DNA of 64,000 bases from JAJXWB01 sp046349215 (lineage in GTDB: Bacteria; Pseudomonadota; Alphaproteobacteria; Rhizobiales; Beijerinckiaceae): NCBI GenBank assembly GCA_046349215.1, contig JAXMCV010000002.1, forward strand, positions 186,001-250,000, read 5' to 3'. This document shows, piece by piece, positions 26,088 to 33,749 of this stretch (positions within the stretch are counted from its first letter, which is position 1; every line of letters starts with the position of its first letter). The notes beneath the pieces were generated by a model that saw only the letters and a list, made by a program, of their open reading frames with translations, did no database searches and was not told the DNA's origin. The position numbers and the translations under genes are program-made.

Positions 26088-27557
26088 ATGCTTTCAGTCG
26101 ACAGCCTGCTTCAGCCCATCGACCTCGACGCCATGCGCGCGAAGATTTCGGAGGGAGGCTGCTCGTCTTCTTCCTGCGGATCGTCAGCCAAGCCCGACGA
26201 CATGGATGCGGCGACATGGGAGAAGATCAAGGATCATCCCTGCTACTCGGAAGAGGCGCATCATTATTTTGCGCGGATGCATGTGGCGGTGGCGCCGGCT
26301 TGCAACATCCAGTGCAACTACTGCAACCGCAAGTACGACTGCGCCAACGAGAGCCGTCCGGGCGTCGTCTCGGAAAAGCTTACGCCGGACGAGGCGACCC
26401 GCAAGGTCATCACGGTGGCCAACGAGGTCCCGCAATTGTCCGTGCTCGGCATCGCCGGTCCCGGCGACGCCTGCTACGACTGGAAGAAGTCGCAGGCCAC
26501 ATTCGCCAATGTTTCGAAGGACATCCCCGACATCAAGCTCTGCATCTCGACCAACGGCCTGATGCTGCCGGACCGTATCGACGAACTGGCTGAGATGAAC
26601 GTCGACCATGTGACGATCACCATCAATATGGTCGACCCCGAGATCGGGACGAAGATCTACCCGTGGATCTTCTACCGCGGCAAGCGCTACACCGGCCTCG
26701 AAGCCTCGCAGATCCTGCACGAACGACAGATGCTGGGCCTCGAAATGCTGACCGCGCGCGGCATCCTGACCAAGATCAACTCGGTCATGATTCCCGGCGT
26801 CAACGACGAGCACCTGGTCGAGGTGAACAGATGGGTGAAGGAGCGCGGCGCCTTCCTGCATAACGTCATGCCGCTGATCTCCGATCCGGCCCACGGCACG
26901 CATTTCGGCCTGACCGGCCAGCGCGGCCCGACCGCGATGGAACTGAAGGCGCTGCAGGACAAGCTCGACGGCGGCGCGAAGCTCATGCGCCATTGCCGCC
27001 AGTGCCGCGCCGACGCCGTCGGCCTGCTCGGCGAGGATCGCGGCCAGGAATTCACCAAGGACCTGCTGCCCGAAGAGGTCGTCTACGATCCGGCCAAGCG
27101 CGAGGCCTATCGCGAGGTCGTGGCCCGCGAGCGCGGCGATCACGTCGCGGCCAAGCAGGACGCCATCGGCGAGGTCCGGGCGGCGGCCAGCGAAGGCAAG
27201 CTGCTCATCGCGGTCGCAACCAAGGGCGGCGGCCGCGTCAACGTGCACTTCGGCCATGCCAGCGAATTCCAGGTCTACGAAGCCGGCCCGAAAGGCATCG
27301 TCTTCGTCGGCCATCGCAAGGTCGAGCAATATTGCCAGGGCGGCTTCGGCGAGGACGCCACGCTCGACACCGTCATCGCCGCGCTCGAGGGCGTCGAAGT
27401 GGTCCTCTGCGCGAAGATCGGCGATTGCCCGAAGGAGCAGCTCGCGGAAGCCGGCATCGAGGTCAGCGACGCCTTCGCCCACGACTACATCGAATCCGCG
27501 GTCGCCGCTCTCTACCAGCAGCGCTTCAGCGCGATGGAAATGGCGCAGAGCGCGTGA
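26088..27557 (+). CDS. nifB: FeMo-cofactor biosynthesis radical SAM protein NifB
   Basis: 489 residues. Radical SAM domain with the CX3CX2C cluster at Cys72, 76, 79 (ACNIQCNYCNRKYDC). A second set of cysteines at the N terminus (Cys25, 30) and a CRQCRADAVGLLGED motif (about 305-319) help bind the K-clusters. The last ~110 residues form a NifX-like domain (RVNVHFGHASEFQVYE). NifB fuses two [4Fe-4S] clusters with a carbide to make NifB-co, the FeMo-co core. First gene of the nifB-fdxN-LRV-nifZ-nifT-SIR2 unit, under its own NifA/sigma54 promoter. Confidence 0.98.
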   Translation: MLSVDSLLQPIDLDAMRAKISEGGCSSSSCGSSAKPDDMDAATWEKIKDHPCYSEEAHHYFARMHVAVAPACNIQCNYCNRKYDCANESRPGVVSEKLTPDEATRKVITVANEVPQLSVLGIAGPGDACYDWKKSQATFANVSKDIPDIKLCISTNGLMLPDRIDELAEMNVDHVTITINMVDPEIGTKIYPWIFYRGKRYTGLEASQILHERQMLGLEMLTARGILTKINSVMIPGVNDEHLVEVNRWVKERGAFLHNVMPLISDPAHGTHFGLTGQRGPTAMELKALQDKLDGGAKLMRHCRQCRADAVGLLGEDRGQEFTKDLLPEEVVYDPAKREAYREVVARERGDHVAAKQDAIGEVRAAASEGKLLIAVATKGGGRVNVHFGHASEFQVYEAGPKGIVFVGHRKVEQYCQGGFGEDATLDTVIAALEGVEVVLCAKIGDCPKEQLAEAGIEVSDAFAHDYIESAVAALYQQRFSAMEMAQSA

Positions 27558-27580
27558 AGATCTGAAAAGAGGAGAAGCAA

Positions 27581-27778
27581 ATGGCCTACAAGATCATAAC
27601 CTCCCAGTGCACGGTGTGCGGCGCGTGCGAATTCGAATGCCCGAATGCGGCGATCAAGATGAAGGGCGATACCTACATCATCGATCCCGCCAAGTGCACG
27701 GAATGCGAGGGTTCGTTCGACAAGCCGCAATGCGCGGAAGTCTGCCCCGTTCCGAAGACCTGCGTTCCGGTCCGCTGA
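27581..27778 (+). CDS. fdxN: 2[4Fe-4S] ferredoxin FdxN
   Basis: 65 residues with two four-cysteine clusters: CTVCGACEFECPNAAI and the longer second site KCTECEGSFDKPQCAEVCPVPKTC. This extended second motif is typical of nif-linked FdxN-type ferredoxins, which feed electrons to NifB or nitrogenase. 23 bases after nifB with AGAGGAGAAG ahead of the ATG. Confidence 0.95.
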   Translation: MAYKIITSQCTVCGACEFECPNAAIKMKGDTYIIDPAKCTECEGSFDKPQCAEVCPVPKTCVPVR

Positions 27779-27813
27779 CGCGGGACAGGACAATACGGGA
27801 GGAGGAAGCCGAC

Positions 27814-28557
27814 ACGGTCGATCGCACGGTCGACTGGACCGGCCAGCCGTTCTCCTGCCAGGACTGCCCGCATCTGCCGATGCGCGAGGCCGGGCGTTGC
27901 GTGCTCGGGCGCATTTGCGTCCGCGACCAGCGCGCCAAGCGCATCGACAGATTCTTTGCGAGCAACAGCCAGCTTGTCGGCCAGTATGTCGATCATCCCT
28001 ATTTCGAGATCCGGACGATCGCCGCCAAGCACGCGAACGTGTTTCTCCTGCCGCGCATGATGCGCGACAAGGATCCGGAGGTTCGGGCCATGGTCGCCAT
28101 GCGGCTGCCGACGCCACGTGTGCGCGAGATGATGGACGATCCGGACCGCAAGGTGCGGATCGCCTGCGCCATGCGGCTGCAGGGCGCCGACCTCCTGAAA
28201 ATGTTTTCAGACAGCGATTATTACGTGCGCCTGATGGCTGCGCGGCGGCTCGATCCGCCGCTCCTGCCTGTCGCGGCAAGCGACCCGGAGCCGGAAGTCC
28301 GGCGCACGGTTGCGCGCCGCCTGCCGCCCGACCGGCTCGCCGCCTTCGCCTTCGACGTCGACCCGCTGGTGCGCAAGCAGGCGGCCGAGCGCATCCCGCC
28401 TTCCACCCTGCATCTGTTCGTGGCCGATCGCGACCTGCGCGTGCGCTACATCGCCGCCGAACGCGGAGACCTTGCCGTGGCGCGTCGCCTCCTGAACGAT
28501 TCCGATCCCGCCGTCGCCGACATGGCGCGCCGCCGCATCGCGGAACTGGAGGGCTGA
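27814..28557 (+). CDS. 4Fe-4S leucine-rich-repeat-variant (LRV) protein, start unclear
   Basis: About 247 residues. Cysteines in FSCQDCPHLPMREAGRC and GRIC at the N terminus resemble the [4Fe-4S] domain of the Azotobacter LRV protein. They are followed by about eight ~24-residue repeats (for example DKDPEVRAMVAMRLP and DPDRKVRIACAMRLQ). No ATG, GTG or TTG sits at the expected start. A good Shine-Dalgarno (GGAGGAGG, near 27798-27805) points to ACG at 27814. In-frame alternatives are CTG at 27775, overlapping the fdxN stop, or ATG at 27730 inside fdxN. LRV proteins are common in nif clusters; their role is unknown. Ends 1 base before nifZ. Confidence 0.82.
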   Translation, partial: TVDRTVDWTGQPFSCQDCPHLPMREAGRCVLGRICVRDQRAKRIDRFFASNSQLVGQYVDHPYFEIRTIAAKHANVFLLPRMMRDKDPEVRAMVAMRLPTPRVREMMDDPDRKVRIACAMRLQGADLLKMFSDSDYYVRLMAARRLDPPLLPVAASDPEPEVRRTVARRLPPDRLAAFAFDVDPLVRKQAAERIPPSTLHLFVADRDLRVRYIAAERGDLAVARRLLNDSDPAVADMARRRIAELEG

Positions 28558-28558
28558 C

Positions 28559-28852
28559 ATGGGACTTGGCCGCGAAGAGGAAGTCGAGATCAGGCGCCAG
28601 CCGCTGTTCATGCCGGGCACGAAAGTCGTCTCGCGCAAGCACGTGAAGAACGACGGCACCTATCCCTTGAAGGAAATCGGCGAGATCCTCGTGCGCAAGG
28701 GCGACGTCGGCTATGTCCGCGACATCGGCACCTTCCTGCAGATGTTCTACATTTACGCGGTCGAATGGGTCGATCGCGGGACGATCGTCGGCATGCGCGG
28801 CAAGGAGCTCATCCTGGCCGATGCTGTCGTCGAACAGGAGAAGCCCGCATGA
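28559..28852 (+). CDS. nifZ: Nitrogen fixation protein NifZ
   Basis: 97 residues, small beta-rich NifZ protein. Visible text: FMPGTKVVSRKHVKNDGTYP, GEILVRKGDVGYVRDIGTFLQMFYIYAVEWVDRG. NifZ assists maturation of the second P-cluster of the NifDK protein. The ATG overlaps the end of the LRV gene region by near contact (1 base), and its stop overlaps nifT by ATGA. Confidence 0.95.
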   Translation: MGLGREEEVEIRRQPLFMPGTKVVSRKHVKNDGTYPLKEIGEILVRKGDVGYVRDIGTFLQMFYIYAVEWVDRGTIVGMRGKELILADAVVEQEKPA

Positions 28853-29064
28853 AAGTCATGATCCGCGAAACGCCGAAGGGGCTTTCGGCCTACGTGCCGA
28901 AGAAGGATCTCGAGGAACTCGTCGTCGAGACGGAGAAGTCGCCGATCTGGGGCGGCTCGATCAAGCTGAAGAACGGCTGGACGCTGGTCCTGCCGGACAT
29001 GCCAGCCGAAACGAAGCTGCCGATCACGGTCAACGCGAAGAAACTCGGAGGCGACGATGAGTGA
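28849..29064 (+). CDS. nifT: Nitrogen fixation protein NifT
   Basis: 71 residues (KVMIRETPKGLSAYVPKKDLEE ... WGGSIKLKNGW ... VNAKKLGGDDE), the conserved NifT/FixU family, function poorly defined. ATGA overlap with nifZ upstream; its last 8 bases overlap the SIR2-like gene. Confidence 0.93.
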   Translation: MKVMIRETPKGLSAYVPKKDLEELVVETEKSPIWGGSIKLKNGWTLVLPDMPAETKLPITVNAKKLGGDDE

Positions 29065-29920
29065 GGCGCATGTCGCGCCGCGCGACGTCGCGGCCGGCGA
29101 TCTCGACCGGACGCTCACGGCAATCGCCGAAGGCTTGAGCGCCGGCCGGCTCGTTCCCTATCTCGGTCCCGGCGTGTTCGCGGACGCGGCCGTGCAGCCC
29201 CCCATGCCGGTCACGCCGGAACAGATCGCCTTCGAACTGCACAAGCGTGCGCCGGCGCCTGGCCGGATCCGCACCAACATGTGGTCGGTCGCGCAATTCA
29301 TCGAGCAGCGGCGTCATCGCAAGACGCTGATCGCCATGATGACGGAAATCTTCAAGACGCCGACGCCGCCGACGCCGCTGCACCAGAAGCTGGCCGCATT
29401 GCCGCTGCCGCTGATTGTCGACGTCTGGTACGACGGCGCGATGCGAAATGCGCTGGCGGGCCGCACGGACTGGCTGGAGATCCAGGGCATCACGCGGGCG
29501 CTGGAGATCAGCGACGTCTGGTATCGGACATATGATCCGTCCGGCGCCGTCGCAGCCGCCGACGCCGCCCATGCGGCGCGCACCATCCTCTACAAGCCGC
29601 ACGGTTCCGTTGCGCCGGCGCAGAATTACCTCGTCGCAGACAGCGACTATGTCGAGGTCGTGACGGAAATCGACATCCAGACGCCGATTCCCGACTGCGT
29701 GAAGCTCATCCGCGAGTCGCGGGGATTCGTGTTCGTGGGCTGCCGGTTCAACGACCAGATGCTGCGGACCTACGCGCGCCAGATCATCAAGAGGTCCAGG
29801 GGGCCGCATTATGTCCTGGTCGAGAACGAGCCGCTGACCCGCAACGAGGAGAAATTCTTCGACGAGATCGGCGCGAGCGTCGTTCGGGCCGATGCCCAGG
29901 CGCTTGCCGCGCAACTCTAA
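29057..29920 (+). CDS. SIR2-like NAD-binding domain protein in nif operon
   Basis: 287 residues. SIR2_2-type Rossmann features: RLVPYLGPGVF (31-41), a central KPHGSVAP...NYLVADSDY (about 182-200) and GFVFVGCRFNDQML (about 229-242), which resemble the NAD-binding strands of SIR2-like NADase/deacylase domains. The classic sirtuin zinc cysteines are absent. The start overlaps nifT by 8 bases, so it is translated with the nif genes. Its job is unknown; a link to NAD+ level or to DraT/DraG control is speculation. A SIR2-like gene beside nifT has, I believe, been seen in other alphaproteobacterial nif clusters. Confidence 0.75.
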   Translation: MSEAHVAPRDVAAGDLDRTLTAIAEGLSAGRLVPYLGPGVFADAAVQPPMPVTPEQIAFELHKRAPAPGRIRTNMWSVAQFIEQRRHRKTLIAMMTEIFKTPTPPTPLHQKLAALPLPLIVDVWYDGAMRNALAGRTDWLEIQGITRALEISDVWYRTYDPSGAVAAADAAHAARTILYKPHGSVAPAQNYLVADSDYVEVVTEIDIQTPIPDCVKLIRESRGFVFVGCRFNDQMLRTYARQIIKRSRGPHYVLVENEPLTRNEEKFFDEIGASVVRADAQALAAQL

Positions 29921-29968
29921 CCGCCATTGCACGCGTCTTGCAGGACAGGGGAGGAAACGCAACCCGGG

Positions 29969-29981
29969 CACGTCCGACGTG
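29969..29981. promoter_or_regulatory. Small palindrome upstream of the Irr-like gene
   Basis: CACGT-ccg-ACGTG, perfect 5-base arms, 24 bases ahead of the Irr-like start. It could be an autoregulatory site; short palindromes are frequent in GC-rich DNA, so support is weak. Confidence 0.25.
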
Positions 29982-30004
29982 TTCGAAACCTCACGGATTG
30001 TACG

Positions 30005-30430
30005 ATGTCCAACACCGTCGAGAGCTGGAAATCCTCGAATGTCCTCAAAATGCTGAAGAGGGCAGGGCTTCGGCCGACGCGCCAGCGCGTCCAGATCGCC
30101 GAACTCCTGTTTTCGCGGGGCGACCGGCATCTCACCGCAGAGATGCTCTATGCCGAGGCCGCCTGCAACCGCTATCCGCCATCGCTCGCGACCATCTACA
30201 ATGCGCTGCGTGATTTCGCGACGCATGGATTGCTGCGGGAGATCGCGCTCTATGGTTCGACCGTCTGGTACGACACCAAGACGGGATCCCATTTCCACTA
30301 TTACGTGGATTCCCGGAAGCACCTTATGGACGTTCCGGACGACGTCATTCTTTCGCTGGATATTCCGGCGCCGCCGGGGATGCGGGTCGTCGGCGTCGAT
30401 ATCGTGGCCCGTGTCGAACCGATCGACTGA
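30005..30430 (+). CDS. Fur-superfamily (Irr-like) transcriptional regulator
   Basis: 141 residues from ATG 30005. Winged helix LKRAGLRPTRQRVQIAELLFSRGDRHLTAEMLYAEA and SLATIYNALRDFATHGLLREI closely match rhizobial Irr, the haem/iron-responsive regulator. The Irr triple-histidine stretch is here reduced to SHFHYY, so one haem/metal ligand differs. No N-terminal haem regulatory motif (Cys-Pro) is seen. It lies 84 bases after the SIR2-like gene and convergent with the ferredoxin gene. It may tune iron supply to nitrogenase synthesis; a local regulator of unknown effector is the safe statement. Confidence 0.85.
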   Translation: MSNTVESWKSSNVLKMLKRAGLRPTRQRVQIAELLFSRGDRHLTAEMLYAEAACNRYPPSLATIYNALRDFATHGLLREIALYGSTVWYDTKTGSHFHYYVDSRKHLMDVPDDVILSLDIPAPPGMRVVGVDIVARVEPID

Positions 30431-30472
30431 ACGGCGGACGGCGTAGCGCACATCCGCCGTTCCGGCGCCCGG

Positions 30473-30841
30473 TCAGACCGCGCCGCCCGGCGCGCCGGTG
30501 AATTTCACCAATATGTCCTGGTCGCGGACGATGTACTGGCAGGCCAGCCGGTATTTCGGCATGACGTCGTCGACCTCGGCGCGCTGGATCTCCTCCTCGG
30601 TGATCTTGCCGAGGCCCTTGAGCTGGTCCTTCTCCTTGTCCGTCAGCATCGAGCCCATCGTCTTGCCGGTGAGCGTGACGACCTCGATCAGGCAGGAGCC
30701 GCAATTGCCTTCCTTGCAATCGTGCGGAATCGGGATCTTGTTGGCGTCGGCGACCGCCAGGATGGTCGATGTGTCGCCGGCGATCGCATAGACGGTGACA
30801 TCCTTCTTCAGCATGTAGGACGAGAATGTAACGTTTGGCAT
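30473..30841 (-). CDS. 2Fe-2S ferredoxin
   Basis: 122 residues. Plant-type ferredoxin with C-X4-C-X2-C in HDCKEGNCGSCL and a distal Cys in LACQYIV. The inserted segment SMLTDKEKDQLKGLGKITEEEIQ is seen in nif-linked 2Fe-2S ferredoxins (FdxD-like). Transcribed divergently from nifH, so it probably shares NifA control; it may donate electrons to nitrogenase or protect it. A candidate -24/-12 element lies at 30878-30892. Confidence 0.88.
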   Translation of the reverse strand: MPNVTFSSYMLKKDVTVYAIAGDTSTILAVADANKIPIPHDCKEGNCGSCLIEVVTLTGKTMGSMLTDKEKDQLKGLGKITEEEIQRAEVDDVMPKYRLACQYIVRDQDILVKFTGAPGGAV

Positions 30842-30877
30842 GGTTGCGCTCCGTTGGGTGGAACCGCGCGAGGATCA

Positions 30878-30892
30878 GCAATCCGCGTACCG
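30878..30892 (-). promoter_or_regulatory. Candidate sigma54 promoter of the 2Fe-2S ferredoxin gene
   Basis: On the minus strand CGGTAC-N5-TTGC, keeping the essential GG (-24) and GC (-12) with 10 bases between; two mismatches to the consensus. Ends 36 bases before the ferredoxin ATG. Confidence 0.45.
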
Positions 30893-31021
30893 CGCCAGGG
30901 CGCGCTCATTCCCGACAAAATGCGACGCAACCGCCTCAGGCCGGTCGCAGGCGCGACAGATCGCGTCGTATGCCCTGCTGCAGTCGGCGTTCGACCCATC
31001 GCACAAGGCCTGTCGAGCCTT

Positions 31022-31037
31022 TGTCGGGCACGCGACA
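31022..31037 (+). promoter_or_regulatory. NifA upstream activator sequence for nifH
   Basis: Exact TGT-N10-ACA, centred about 93 bases before the nifH -24 element. As the motif is symmetric it could also serve the ferredoxin gene on the other strand. Confidence 0.8.
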
Positions 31038-31122
31038 GTTTCGTCGTCCGGCCACATCGCGTCTCCGGCCGTCCCTGACGAAAATTCAAGGAAAATCAAC
31101 GTGCCAGTTTTTGAAGGGCGCG

Positions 31123-31137
31123 TGGCATGGCGGTTGC
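31123..31137 (+). promoter_or_regulatory. Sigma54 -24/-12 promoter of nifHDK
   Basis: TGGCAT, five bases, TTGC. One mismatch from TGGCAC-N5-TTGC. About 70 bases before the nifH start. Confidence 0.88.
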
Positions 31138-31208
31138 GGACCTCTTCGGTCGAGCAGCGACGGATTGTTGCTCTCTCGGGGGACAGCCCCAAATCGCAGG
31201 AGACATTC

Positions 31209-32105
31209 ATGGGCAAGCTCCGTCAGATCGCGTTCTACGGAAAGGGCGGCATCGGCAAATCGACGACGTCGCAGAACACTCTCGCCGCGCTGGTCGAGAT
31301 GGGTCAGAAGATCCTGATCGTCGGCTGCGACCCCAAGGCGGATTCGACCCGCCTCATCCTCAACACCAAGCTCCAGGACACGGTGCTTGCGCTGGCCGCC
31401 GAGGCGGGCTCGGTCGAGGATCTCGAACTCGAGGACGTCCTCAAGATCGGCTACAAGGGCATCAAGTGCACGGAATCCGGCGGTCCCGAGCCGGGCGTCG
31501 GCTGCGCCGGCCGCGGCGTCATCACCGCGATCAACTTCCTCGAAGAGAACGGCGCCTATGACGACGTGGACTACGTGTCCTACGACGTGCTCGGCGACGT
31601 CGTCTGCGGCGGCTTCGCAATGCCGATCCGCGAAAACAAGGCGCAGGAAATCTACATCGTCATGTCCGGCGAGATGATGGCGCTCTATGCCGCCAACAAC
31701 ATCGCCAAGGGCATTCTGAAGTACGCGCATTCCGGCGGCGTGCGCCTGGGCGGGCTCATCTGCAACGAGCGCCAGACCGACAAGGAGCTGGAACTCGCGG
31801 AGGCGCTTGCCGCCAAGCTCGGCACCAAGCTCATCCATTTCGTGCCGCGCGACAACATCGTGCAGCACGCCGAGCTTCGCCGCCAGACGGTCATCGAATA
31901 TGCGCCGGACTCGCAGCAGGCCGCCGAGTATCGCGAACTCGCCCGCAAGATCCACGAGAACTCGGGCAAGGGCACCATCCCGACCCCGATCACGATGGAA
32001 GAGCTCGAGGAAATGCTGCTCGAGTTCGGCATCATGAAGACCGAGGAGCAGGCGCTCGCCGAATTGCAGGCCAAGGAAGCCGCGAAGGCCGCCGCCAGCG
32101 CCTGA
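31209..32105 (+). CDS. nifH: Nitrogenase iron protein NifH
   Basis: 298 residues. Dinitrogenase reductase: hydrolyses ATP and passes electrons to NifDK. P-loop GKGGIGKST (11-19), cluster cysteines Cys99 and Cys133 (GVGCAGRG, DVVCGGFAMP) and DVLGD switch. Arg102 is the target of DraT ADP-ribosylation. I start at the ATG at 31209, giving the standard MGKLRQIAFYGKGG opening, with AGGAG 11 bases upstream. First gene of nifHDK. Confidence 0.99.
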   Translation: MGKLRQIAFYGKGGIGKSTTSQNTLAALVEMGQKILIVGCDPKADSTRLILNTKLQDTVLALAAEAGSVEDLELEDVLKIGYKGIKCTESGGPEPGVGCAGRGVITAINFLEENGAYDDVDYVSYDVLGDVVCGGFAMPIRENKAQEIYIVMSGEMMALYAANNIAKGILKYAHSGGVRLGGLICNERQTDKELELAEALAAKLGTKLIHFVPRDNIVQHAELRRQTVIEYAPDSQQAAEYRELARKIHENSGKGTIPTPITMEELEEMLLEFGIMKTEEQALAELQAKEAAKAAASA

Positions 32106-32144
32106 GTTCGCCGTCGCAGTCGCAGGGCTGCGTCAATCCAAATC

Positions 32145-32169
32145 GGCGCCGGACCTTGAATCCGGCGTC
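32145..32169 (+). other. nifH-nifD intergenic hairpin
   Basis: Perfect 7-bp stem CGCCGGA/TCCGGCG with a 7-base loop, extended by two more pairs (one G-U). Lies 39 bases after nifH, with no T-run. In several diazotrophs a hairpin here stabilises nifH mRNA so that more NifH than NifDK is made; the same role is inferred. Confidence 0.6.
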
Positions 32170-32196
32170 GATCCCAGCAAACGAGGAGAGAAGACG

Positions 32197-33723
32197 ATGA
32201 GCCTCGATTACGAAAACGACGGCGAAAAGATGGAGTCGTTGATCACAGAAGTGCTCAACGCATATCCCGACAAGTTCGCCAAGCGTCGCAAGAAGCATCT
32301 CAATGTCGCCAAGGATGGCGAGGAGATCGGCGAGGAGGGCAAGGCCCTCACGGAATGCGACGTGAAATCGAACATCAAGTCGATCCCCGGCGTCATGACG
32401 ATCCGCGGCTGCGCCTATGCAGGATCGAAGGGCGTGGTCTGGGGTCCGATCAAGGACATGGTCCACATCAGCCACGGCCCGGTGGGCTGCGGGCAATATT
32501 CCTGGTCGCAGCGCCGTAACTATTACATCGGCAAGACCGGCGTCGACACGTTCGTGACGATGCAGTTCACCTCCGACTTCCAGGAAAAGGACATCGTCTT
32601 CGGCGGCGACAAGAAGCTGGAGAAGGTGATCGACGAGATCAACGACCTCTTCCCGCTCGCCAAGGGCGTGACGGTGCAGTCAGAATGCCCGATCGGCCTG
32701 ATCGGCGACGACATCGAGGCCGTCTCGAAGAAGAAGGCCAAGGAAAGCGGCAAGACGATCGTGCCGGTGCGGTGCGAAGGCTTCCGCGGCGTCTCGCAAT
32801 CGCTCGGCCACCACATCGCCAACGACGCGGTTCGCGACTGGGTGTTCGACAACAAGGGCGGCGCCACGCAGAACGACGACAGCGCCTTCGAGGCTTCGCC
32901 CTACGACGTCAACGTCATCGGCGACTACAACATCGGCGGCGACGCCTGGGCCTCGCGCATCCTGCTCGAGGAAATGGGCCTTCGCGTGGTCGGCAACTGG
33001 TCCGGCGACGCGACGCTCGCCGAAATCGAGCGCGCGCCCAAGGCCAAGCTCAATCTCATCCACTGCTACCGGTCGATGAACTACATCTGCCGCCACATGG
33101 AAGAGAAGTACGGCGTGGCCTGGCTGGAGTACAATTTCTTCGGTCCTTCGCAGATCGAAGCCTCCATGCGCAAGATCGCCAAGCACTTCGGTCCGGAGAT
33201 CGAGGAGAAGACGGAAGCCGTCATCGCGAAGTACCGCGTGCTGGTCGACGCCGTCATCGCCAAGTATCGTCCGCGCCTCGAGGGCAAGACGGTCATGCTC
33301 TACGTCGGCGGCCTGCGTCCGCGCCACGTGATCACGGCCTACGAGGACCTCGGCATGCAGATCGTCGGCACGGGCTACGAGTTCGGGCACGGCGACGACT
33401 ACCAGCGCACCGGCCATTACGTGAAGAACGGCACGCTGATCTACGACGACGTGACCGGCTACGAGCTCGAGAAGTTCATCGAGGGCGTGCGTCCCGATCT
33501 CGTCGGCTCGGGCATCAAGGAAAAGTACCCGGTGCAGAAGATGGGCATTCCGTTCCGTCAGATGCATTCCTGGGACTATTCCGGCCCGTACCACGGTTAC
33601 GACGGCTTCGCGATCTTCGCGCGCGACATGGATCTCGCCATCAACAACCCCGTCTGGGGTCTGATGAAGGCGCCGTGGAAGCCGAAGGCCGAGCCCGCGC
33701 CGACGGCGATCGCCGCGGAATGA
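32197..33723 (+). CDS. nifD: Nitrogenase molybdenum-iron protein alpha chain
   Basis: 508 residues. P-cluster cysteines Cys72 (RGCAYAG), Cys98 (GPVGCGQYSW) and Cys164 (SECPIGLIGDD). FeMo-co ligands Cys290 (LIHCYRSMNYI) and His457 (RQMHSWDYSGPYHGYDGF); the substrate-site histidine pair lies in GHHIAND. The GFRGVSQSLGHHIAND and HSWDYSGPYHG motifs mark the molybdenum enzyme rather than VnfD/AnfD. ATG behind CGAGGAGAGAAG. Confidence 0.99.
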   Translation: MSLDYENDGEKMESLITEVLNAYPDKFAKRRKKHLNVAKDGEEIGEEGKALTECDVKSNIKSIPGVMTIRGCAYAGSKGVVWGPIKDMVHISHGPVGCGQYSWSQRRNYYIGKTGVDTFVTMQFTSDFQEKDIVFGGDKKLEKVIDEINDLFPLAKGVTVQSECPIGLIGDDIEAVSKKKAKESGKTIVPVRCEGFRGVSQSLGHHIANDAVRDWVFDNKGGATQNDDSAFEASPYDVNVIGDYNIGGDAWASRILLEEMGLRVVGNWSGDATLAEIERAPKAKLNLIHCYRSMNYICRHMEEKYGVAWLEYNFFGPSQIEASMRKIAKHFGPEIEEKTEAVIAKYRVLVDAVIAKYRPRLEGKTVMLYVGGLRPRHVITAYEDLGMQIVGTGYEFGHGDDYQRTGHYVKNGTLIYDDVTGYELEKFIEGVRPDLVGSGIKEKYPVQKMGIPFRQMHSWDYSGPYHGYDGFAIFARDMDLAINNPVWGLMKAPWKPKAEPAPTAIAAE

Positions 33724-33729
33724 AAAAAT

Positions 33730-33749
33730 CCCGGGCCTCCGGGCCCGGG
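33730..33749 (+). other. nifD-nifK intergenic hairpin
   Basis: 8-bp GC-only stem CCCGGGCC/GGCCCGGG with a 4-base loop, six bases after the nifD stop, with an A-tract before it but only CTTCC after. It may act as an RNA stability or processing element; the symmetric A-run on the left is terminator-like for the minus strand, where no gene is expected. Confidence 0.6.

Larger units (their letters stand above)
30842..31208. promoter_or_regulatory. Divergent 2Fe-2S ferredoxin / nifH control region
   Basis: 367 bases without a gene. It holds a NifA UAS (31022-31037) and the nifH -24/-12 promoter (31123-31137). On the minus strand there is a weaker -24/-12 (GGTACG-N4-TTGC, 30878-30892) in front of the ferredoxin gene. 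A degenerate UAS (GGT-N10-ACA, 30943-30958) lies nearer the ferredoxin. An open frame runs into nifH from the left, but it is only an extension of that frame. Confidence 0.7.

Noticed and set aside
29057..29920. Reading the SIR2-like gene as part of an anti-phage defence island
   Set aside because: No nuclease, helicase or other defence partner is adjacent; it overlaps nifT and shares the nifB transcription unit.
30840..31208. N-terminal extension of the nifH frame
   Set aside because: The conserved NifH start is at 31209 and the extension covers the UAS and sigma54 promoter.
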